Source: a virus. Taken from it: a stretch of DNA of 64,000 bases. Below are positions 58,967 to 64,000 of the stretch, piece by piece; position 1 is the first letter of the stretch; every line of letters starts with the position of its first letter. A program made the position numbers and the translations under genes. The notes beneath the pieces are model-generated. The model was not told the DNA's origin. It did no database searches and saw nothing but the letters and a program-made list of their open reading frames with translations. The stretch lies in IMG/VR virus record IMGVR_UViG_3300033273_000658, positions 1-64,000 of that record; one strand, written 5' to 3'.

Positions 58967-59767
58967 ATGAAACTTACAGCTGAAAAATTAAAATCTTTGA
59001 TTAAAGAAGTCAAGTCTGAAAAAAATAGTGATTCCATGCTTCTTAGTTCACCAAACGATAAAAAAATAATTGTGCAAGAGGGCAAGCACAGCTTTTCTCT
59101 TCAGAGGCTCAACGAAACCACAATGACTGCGATACAAGGTAAATACATGGAGAATGGGTTTGTTGTTTTAACTTCAGACCGCAGTTGTCATGCAGAGCTT
59201 GGTATACCTTATGGAGAACCCTGTCCGGAAAAAGAAGAATACTTTTTCCAACAAAATAACATTGAAAATCGTGAAGTTTTAAAAAAATGGGTTAGATCCA
59301 AAGGCTATGGTTATACACCAGTTTATGGAGGGTTCAAAGAAGATGTTAAAGATGAAGAAGGAAATGTTGTCGGTAAAGTAGATTCACCAGAACCAGAACA
59401 TGCACTTTTGATAATGGCAAGAAATGAAAAAGATTCTACAAACCATTTATCTCTTAAAGATTTTGCAAAAGAAATTTGCGAAGTTTTTAATCAAGATGCT
59501 TTTTTCTACAAGCCGCCAAATTCTGAGGATAAAAATGCATACTTCATTGATAAAGACGGTAAACCATCTCAAACATTTTCGAACTTTGTGTTCGGAGATT
59601 TGCAACAAGACTATTTCACACAGCTAGCTAAAGGAAGAGAAAAATTACAACCAGAAAAAAGATTTTCTGCTATTCCAGAGGCTTTGTATGTTCCCAAACC
59701 ACCACTGTCAGCTGTCGAAGCTAGAGAAAGACGAGGAGAGATTTTCATAACTGTGAGGGGTAAATGA
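58967..59767 (+). CDS. DUF3293-like protein with capsid-targeting-like tag
   Basis: 266 residues. The first 14 residues, MKLTAEKLKSLIKE, are nearly the same as the tag at 14524 (MKLTAEKLKKLIKE). Residues about 65-190 resemble DUF3293: VVLTSDRSCHAELGIPYG at the start, NREVLKKWVRSKGYGYTPVY, then EPEHALLIMA and a helix before a 'FNQDAFFYKPP' strand. DUF3293 has no known biochemical role. Being tagged, it may be packaged and injected into the host despite lying among nucleotide-metabolism genes. Overlaps ThyX by ATGA. Confidence 0.55.
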   Translation: MKLTAEKLKSLIKEVKSEKNSDSMLLSSPNDKKIIVQEGKHSFSLQRLNETTMTAIQGKYMENGFVVLTSDRSCHAELGIPYGEPCPEKEEYFFQQNNIENREVLKKWVRSKGYGYTPVYGGFKEDVKDEEGNVVGKVDSPEPEHALLIMARNEKDSTNHLSLKDFAKEICEVFNQDAFFYKPPNSEDKNAYFIDKDGKPSQTFSNFVFGDLQQDYFTQLAKGREKLQPEKRFSAIPEALYVPKPPLSAVEARERRGEIFITVRGK

Positions 59768-60510
59768 TCAACTATGAAAAATCAATTGATCTCTATGGAG
59801 ATAACATCGGTAGGGTGGACTATGTTTCTCATATGGGTAGCGACCTTACCGTTGTTAATAGTGCTCGTGTCTCTTTTGGTACTACAAAATCAGAACTGGA
59901 TAAACGAGATAGGAAGCTTATCCGCTACCTTATTTCCCACAAGCACACTTCTACTTTGGAGCATTGTGTTGTTACCTATAAATTTACTGTCCCTTTATTC
60001 ATTCGTTCTCAACATCACCGTCACAGAACGTGGAGTTATAACGAAATTAGTAGACGATACACAGACAAAGAACTTCGGTTTTATTGTCCACGAGAATTTA
60101 GAACACAACACAAATCAAACAGACAAGCCTCAAACGTAGAAGAACTTATTGACCCCTTCCTGTGGCATGATGGAGAGTCTCAAATTATTCCTGCTTTCCA
60201 TCCACAGGCTTCTGAGGTATACCGAGAGCACTGCCAAAGTTCTTTGAACCTATTTCATGAACTAGTTAATAAAGGAGTGTGTAGAGAACAAGCAAGAGGC
60301 GTTTTACCACAAACACTTTACACAGAATATTATGGAACTTGCAATCTCAATAACCTTCTTAAATTTGTTTCTCTTCGTTTACATGATGGTGCACAATATG
60401 AAATACAAAAAGTCGCAGAAGCATGCTTGGAAATCGCCACCGACCTTTTCCCTGTCACAGTCAAAGCGTACAGAAATGCAACTGGTCACAGCGAAGTACA
60501 GCAAGGGTGA
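59764..60510 (+). CDS. thyX: Flavin-dependent thymidylate synthase ThyX
   Basis: 248 residues. It methylates dUMP to dTMP using FAD and folate. The ThyX signature RHRTWSYNEISRRYT (86-100) is present, as are the early 'RVSFG' segment, HTSTLEHCVVTYKF, and EQARGVLPQTLYTEYYGTCN (20) near the C-terminus with the catalytic-site arginine and tyrosines. Works with the B12-dependent reductase to supply dTTP. The next gene starts inside its 3' end. Confidence 0.93.
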   Translation: MINYEKSIDLYGDNIGRVDYVSHMGSDLTVVNSARVSFGTTKSELDKRDRKLIRYLISHKHTSTLEHCVVTYKFTVPLFIRSQHHRHRTWSYNEISRRYTDKELRFYCPREFRTQHKSNRQASNVEELIDPFLWHDGESQIIPAFHPQASEVYREHCQSSLNLFHELVNKGVCREQARGVLPQTLYTEYYGTCNLNNLLKFVSLRLHDGAQYEIQKVAEACLEIATDLFPVTVKAYRNATGHSEVQQG

Positions 60511-60736
60511 TTTAGTAAATTTAAATACATTCGGTCTCATACTGAGATCAACAGGAAATCAAGCGAGGATCGGCATTGTTATGTCGCATCCTCGTAACTA
60601 TTATAAGGCTAACGCAGATCAAGAACTAATCTATTGGGTATATGACGTAGTAGTTGGAAACGAACTAATTATAGACGTACCTCAAGAATTTTTGATAAGG
60701 ATTAATAAAGATGAAAATGAAGAAGATCTTGACTGA
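60476..60736 (+). CDS. Small beta-rich protein, SH3-like
   Basis: Starting at ATG 60476 inside the 3' end of thyX gives 86 residues: MQLVTAKYSKGDLVNLNTFG, then ARIGIVMSHPRNYYKANADQ and a closing VPQEFLIRI. The 'KGDLV....G.iG.V' layout suggests an SH3-like barrel, common in small phage proteins. No function can be given. It overlaps the next gene by 26 bases. Confidence 0.5.
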   Translation: MQLVTAKYSKGDLVNLNTFGLILRSTGNQARIGIVMSHPRNYYKANADQELIYWVYDVVVGNELIIDVPQEFLIRINKDENEEDLD

Positions 60737-61808
60737 GTGGCGCAAGTTTATTAAAGAAGGCGTTTCAAACGAAGATATAAGAAACAAAGAAATACAAAGA
60801 ATTAATAATTCTAGAATACCAGATAAAGAAGCACAAAAACAAATTGCTTCTATCTACCTGCCAATGTCTTTGATGGGTCATATCCCAAGAGGAGCAAAAG
60901 AGTTTTATGAAAATAAAAGAACATCGGCTAGAGATTTATTAATGATGCTTGATGTCCTAGGAGATGATGTTCATGAACACGAACTACTAAACCGACAAAC
61001 AACAGACTCAGAGTATTTTACAATTGAAACTGTTGGAGGGTTAGCTAAAGGAAGTGCAATAGAGAAGATAAGACTTAGAAGCAAAGTGACAGAAGCATCA
61101 GAAGGTATTTTTGACAGTACACAAGATCTTAAAAAAAGAATATTCACAGCAGAAGATATGATAAGTCAAAAAGATTTTGATTTTTCGAAACTTTCTGGTG
61201 AGTTTGAGCTTGGCCCGTCTAAAGGAGGCTATCACAAAGGGCCTGATAGTGGCAATGCCGGCATTCAGATCCCAAAAGATAAAATGTCTCCTGCCGAGAT
61301 AGCCGAATGGGAAAAAATGATGGATGAGTTTTCGAAACATCATGCGGTTGAGTTATATTGGAACGGCCCAAAAGATAGAGAATTTTATTTAATGCTTCAA
61401 CGTACTCATCAAGAACGAAAAAAGTTTTATGAATACATGTACAAACTTTGGTATGAAAAAACAGGTCCCGAAAACTACTTCACTAATTTATTTTATGATG
61501 CAACATTCGATGAAGGTTACGAGGAAGCGCTTCAACACCTTATTGATAGTATGACTGTTGTAGATGAAAGGCCAGATCAGCAAAAAGCTCTTGATGCGAC
61601 AGCTGAAATAGTGTTGAGTCTTAAAGAAGAATTTGATAATTTAATTGCAGGGACTTCATTACTCACAGGCAAAGATCTGGAAATACACCTAGAAACTATA
61701 GAAATCGTTAAAGAAAAAATGAAAAAAGCCAGAAAGGATTTCCGTGTAGCTCAAAGAAAATTAAGAGATTACCAGAGGGAATTAAGAAGAACTCAGAGTT
61801 CTAAATGA
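60711..61808 (+). CDS. Capsid-targeted candidate, 365 residues, helical
   Basis: The N-terminus MKMKKILTEWRKFIKEG (or starting at the second Met) resembles T4 internal-protein targeting sequences: an amphipathic helix ending F-I-K-E before Gly, comparable with F-I-A-E before Ala in T4. It differs from the M-K-L-T tags in the late block. The body is hydrophilic and helical (EYMYKLWYEKTGPENYFTNL, then a long charged coil to the end) with no family recognised. Could be an internal head protein encoded away from the head block. Confidence 0.5.
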   Translation: MKMKKILTEWRKFIKEGVSNEDIRNKEIQRINNSRIPDKEAQKQIASIYLPMSLMGHIPRGAKEFYENKRTSARDLLMMLDVLGDDVHEHELLNRQTTDSEYFTIETVGGLAKGSAIEKIRLRSKVTEASEGIFDSTQDLKKRIFTAEDMISQKDFDFSKLSGEFELGPSKGGYHKGPDSGNAGIQIPKDKMSPAEIAEWEKMMDEFSKHHAVELYWNGPKDREFYLMLQRTHQERKKFYEYMYKLWYEKTGPENYFTNLFYDATFDEGYEEALQHLIDSMTVVDERPDQQKALDATAEIVLSLKEEFDNLIAGTSLLTGKDLEIHLETIEIVKEKMKKARKDFRVAQRKLRDYQRELRRTQSSK

Positions 61809-62650
61809 ATCTAATATTGCCGAAGATAATAACAGGTGGCTCTCTTGAATCCTTGTTCTATGCTTACATCCATGAGACACCGATAGTTCTTACACAACCC
61901 TATGTTCCATTCGAACTTGATATGGTTGAAGATAATTCTTTCTTTGAGCTGCTCGGATATACAGCAGAAATGCCGTTAACCAAAGTTCAAGTGTGGGATC
62001 GACTTGTATTTGTACTCTCAATGGCCGGTCTCGTTATGATGCCCAACAACGTGAGAAATGTCCGAGAAGAAGGGAATAAAATTATCTTCTCATTAAATGA
62101 CAATTCTCGCTTCATTATAGCCTATGAGAGAAAGGTGTCTTTTGATAAACACCTAGATGGCGAAGTTGATGTTTACGATTGGTTCGACATCAGATCAGGA
62201 GCAAAAACAGAATTACAGGAGATAAATGATTCAGAAGATGACCTCGTTCATAAAGTTGTTTTTTATGATTCACGAAGAAAGGGAACAGGAGGTAAAGGCT
62301 TCAAAGACCTTGTCGCTGTATCTCGCATGCAAACGTCGGAGCTACACGAATATGAAAATAGTGAGGGTTACGTCCGCCTTAAAACAATCAAGATGATGAA
62401 AGATCAAGGCATGAGAGGAAGACCGAATGGCTATAACAAGAAAGGCAAACAACAATTTTATGCTCTCAAAATAGAGCACATGCATCGTGAGATTATAAAA
62501 AGATACGAACCAAAATTCACCATGCAAGAAGCAATAAATCAAATAAGAGAAGAGAAGGAGATATGGAAACTTACGAAAAAACTATTACATCAAAAGCAAA
62601 TTTCCATCTTGCGGGAATCGTCCCGGTTGCCGGTGGACATACTAGTTTAA
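61805..62650 (+). CDS. Conserved-looking protein paired with a nucleotidyltransferase-like gene
   Basis: 281 residues. The opening LPKIITGGSLESLFYAYIHE and VWDRLVFVLSMAGLVMMPNN are features I recall from a protein that sits next to the same nucleotidyltransferase-like gene in marine T4-like phages. A 'GGS' loop after a first strand could suggest nucleotide binding, but no complete motif follows. The C-terminal third is basic and helical (KMMKDQGMRGRPNGYNKKGK). It overlaps the next gene by 88 bases, so the two are probably made together. Confidence 0.55.
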   Translation: MNLILPKIITGGSLESLFYAYIHETPIVLTQPYVPFELDMVEDNSFFELLGYTAEMPLTKVQVWDRLVFVLSMAGLVMMPNNVRNVREEGNKIIFSLNDNSRFIIAYERKVSFDKHLDGEVDVYDWFDIRSGAKTELQEINDSEDDLVHKVVFYDSRRKGTGGKGFKDLVAVSRMQTSELHEYENSEGYVRLKTIKMMKDQGMRGRPNGYNKKGKQQFYALKIEHMHREIIKRYEPKFTMQEAINQIREEKEIWKLTKKLLHQKQISILRESSRLPVDILV

Positions 62651-63447
62651 AGTTTCCGTTTCCTGATGTGATGCTCCCAATAGCGAACGACTATACGTTA
62701 TTAGATGCTGCTATTGTTGAATGTGCCTATGCTGGTTGCGATACAATCTGGATTGTCTGTAATGATGACACAGCTCCACTGCTACGTCACAGGATTGGAG
62801 ATTACATAGAAGATCCTTCTTATTATTATTTTAATACATCGGTTAATAAATACGACAGAAAACGTATCCCTATCTTTTGGGTACCTCAGCATCCCAAGGA
62901 TAGAGATAAGCGAGACTGCCTTTCTTGGAGCGTAATCTATGGAGCACTCAGCAGTTTCATGATTTCATCAAAAATCTCTAAATGGATCATACCGGACAAA
63001 TACTATGTTAGTTTTCCGTACGGTCTTATCAATCCTAGAGATCTTATGGAAAGTAGAAAGTTTATAAGTTCCAAAGATAATTTCTATGTGATGCATAATA
63101 ATCAGACAGTTCAAGACAACCTATACAGTTCTTTTACATTTGGTAAGGATGAATTTGTCAAATACCGAAGAAATGTTCGCAAAGGAACTGGACGATGGAA
63201 AGGTTCTTATGGCAACATGGAAGAGTTGCCACTAGAAGAGCGTTGGTCTGCTAGATTTTTTGAACCAAAAGATGTCTTCACGGACTTAGACATTGAAGAT
63301 TCTAACGTTTTATCAACAGAGAACTATCATAACATAGCCAGTTGGGAAGAGTACCATAAGTACATGAACTCATCATACTCCAGAGAGATTATTAAGCCAC
63401 CTGGGGATTTATTCTCTTATAAAGAATTCAACGGTGTTGCAACCTAA
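62563..63447 (+). CDS. Nucleotidyltransferase-like (GT-A fold) protein
   Basis: 294 residues. The N-terminal strand GIVPVAGGHTSLKFPFPDVM, then LPIANDYTLLDAAIVECAYAG and CDTIWIVCNDDTAP, resembles sugar-phosphate nucleotidyltransferases, including the 'P..A.G....L' loop and a following D-x-D-like NDD. The canonical Lys of such enzymes is not obvious, so activity may differ. Possible roles include sugar activation for DNA or virion modification. Start follows GAGAAGGAGATA. Confidence 0.55.
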   Translation: METYEKTITSKANFHLAGIVPVAGGHTSLKFPFPDVMLPIANDYTLLDAAIVECAYAGCDTIWIVCNDDTAPLLRHRIGDYIEDPSYYYFNTSVNKYDRKRIPIFWVPQHPKDRDKRDCLSWSVIYGALSSFMISSKISKWIIPDKYYVSFPYGLINPRDLMESRKFISSKDNFYVMHNNQTVQDNLYSSFTFGKDEFVKYRRNVRKGTGRWKGSYGNMEELPLEERWSARFFEPKDVFTDLDIEDSNVLSTENYHNIASWEEYHKYMNSSYSREIIKPPGDLFSYKEFNGVAT

Positions 63448-63454
63448 TTATCAC

Positions 63455-64000
63455 ATGTCAATACAACAAAAGAAATATAAAAGACTTAGGAAAGAATTGC
63501 AGTTTGTTCAAAGCGAACTTGAGTATGTAGAAGAGGTTTTGAGTGAGTGGCACTTGATTTTTGAAGAATACCACAGAGACTATTGCAAAAGGAAAGGAAT
63601 TGATCTAAATCAATTAAATAAAAAATCTAGTAAAAAAATTGACCAGCTAATACCTGAACCAGTAAAAAAAGATACCGGTTTAATTGTGTATGATAATAAA
63701 AAAGATAAAGATGTTTTTAAAAAACTGTTTAAACAAATTGCTAGGAAATTGCATCCTGATCTGGGTGGAGACGAAAAAAAGTTTCAAGAAGCTACATCTG
63801 CTATGGAAGAAAAAAACTTTGAAAAAATTCTTGACATCTGTGATGAGCATGGTATATTAATAGAGATCAACAAAGAAATGTTGGAACTTTTGGAACAACA
63901 AATTTCAGAAACAAAAGAAAAAATAAGTAAAGAAAAATCTACTTATTCTTGGAGTCTTTATTCATGCACAAATGACAAATGTAAAGATAAAGTAATTCAA
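63455..64000 (+). CDS. J-domain (DnaJ-like) protein, cut by window end
   Basis: The frame is open for 182 codons to the window end. A coiled-coil N-terminus (LRKELQFVQSELEYVEEV) and linker are followed by KKLFKQIARKLHPDLGGDEK, which contains the J-domain HPD (100-102), then a short helix. J-domains stimulate host DnaK, and phage versions may redirect the chaperone. A C-terminal zinc-like CTNDKC begins at the edge. The ATG lacks a good ribosome binding site and probably depends on coupling to the upstream gene. Confidence 0.7.
   Translation, partial: MSIQQKKYKRLRKELQFVQSELEYVEEVLSEWHLIFEEYHRDYCKRKGIDLNQLNKKSSKKIDQLIPEPVKKDTGLIVYDNKKDKDVFKKLFKQIARKLHPDLGGDEKKFQEATSAMEEKNFEKILDICDEHGILIEINKEMLELLEQQISETKEKISKEKSTYSWSLYSCTNDKCKDKVIQ
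63831..63858 (+). promoter_or_regulatory. Possible sigma70-type promoter inside the J-domain gene
   Basis: TTGACA at 63831-63836 and TATATT at 63853-63858, 16 bp apart, with GCATG at the end of the spacer. It is inside coding sequence, so it may be chance or may drive a gene beyond the window. Confidence 0.35.

Noticed and set aside
1-64000. Integrase, attachment sites, insertion sequences or CRISPR arrays
   Set aside because: No transposase or integrase frame, no terminal inverted repeats and no spaced short repeats were seen; direct repeats found are inside fibre genes and in frame.

Overview
The window looks like a long stretch of a T4-like myovirus genome (contractile tail, low GC). Almost every gene is on the + strand, packed head to tail with many ATGA or TAATG overlaps. 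The T4-type virion set is recognisable: terminase (gp17), portal (gp20), prohead protease (gp21), scaffold (gp22), capsid (gp23), neck, sheath (gp18), tube (gp19), gp26-like chaperone, tape measure and baseplate. The replication genes depart from T4: a short family A DNA polymerase instead of gp43, a single-chain Mre11-Rad50 fusion instead of separate gp47 and gp46, a B12-dependent ribonucleotide reductase, and ThyX. Several hypothetical proteins resemble, from memory, those of uncultured marine T4-like phages. The host is probably a Gram-negative bacterium, inferred from a lipoprotein, a spanin-like protein and canonical TTGACA/TATAAT promoters; its identity cannot be read from the sequence.

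Layout. 1-3.9 kb: end of a primase, a small minus-strand membrane protein and the Mre11-Rad50 fusion. 4-7.4 kb: a DEDD exonuclease and a run of small membrane or coiled-coil proteins that could serve lysis. 7.3-16.7 kb: head assembly (TerL, portal, protease) mixed with six small proteins sharing one N-terminal tag, plus a ribosomal protein bS21 homologue. 16.7-27.5 kb: fibre or decoration proteins, including three tandem paralogues, a 1369-residue protein with an internal duplication, and a PA14/GLEYA-like protein. 27.6-47.2 kb: scaffold, capsid, neck, sheath, two tube proteins, the gp26-like protein with a candidate frameshift, tape measure and baseplate. A terminator at 47.2 kb closes this late block. 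47.2-64 kb: PolA, a tubulin/FtsZ-like protein, a mini-lipoprotein, SSB, a ParB-like protein, UvsX/RecA, 5' nuclease, helicase, RNR, GroES-like protein, ThyX, a conserved nucleotidyltransferase-like pair and the start of a J-domain protein.

Regulation. Genes of the replication region, and the Mre11-Rad50 gene, are preceded by near-consensus sigma70 promoters (TTGACA, 16-17 bp, TATAAT-like). Virion genes lack these. A short CTATTTA element lies 18-50 bases upstream of many virion-gene starts, often just after a terminator, and is proposed as the late promoter.

The most interesting feature is a putative capsid-targeting system. At least six proteins begin with a version of M-K-L-T-x4-LK-x-LI-K-E-E-L, most ending in a [L/I]-x-E site where a gp21-type protease would cut; two or three more carry looser versions. 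This would mark a cohort of proteins for packaging in the head and delivery with the DNA. One member lies far away among the metabolic genes, carries a DUF3293-like domain, and has its own late-type element upstream.
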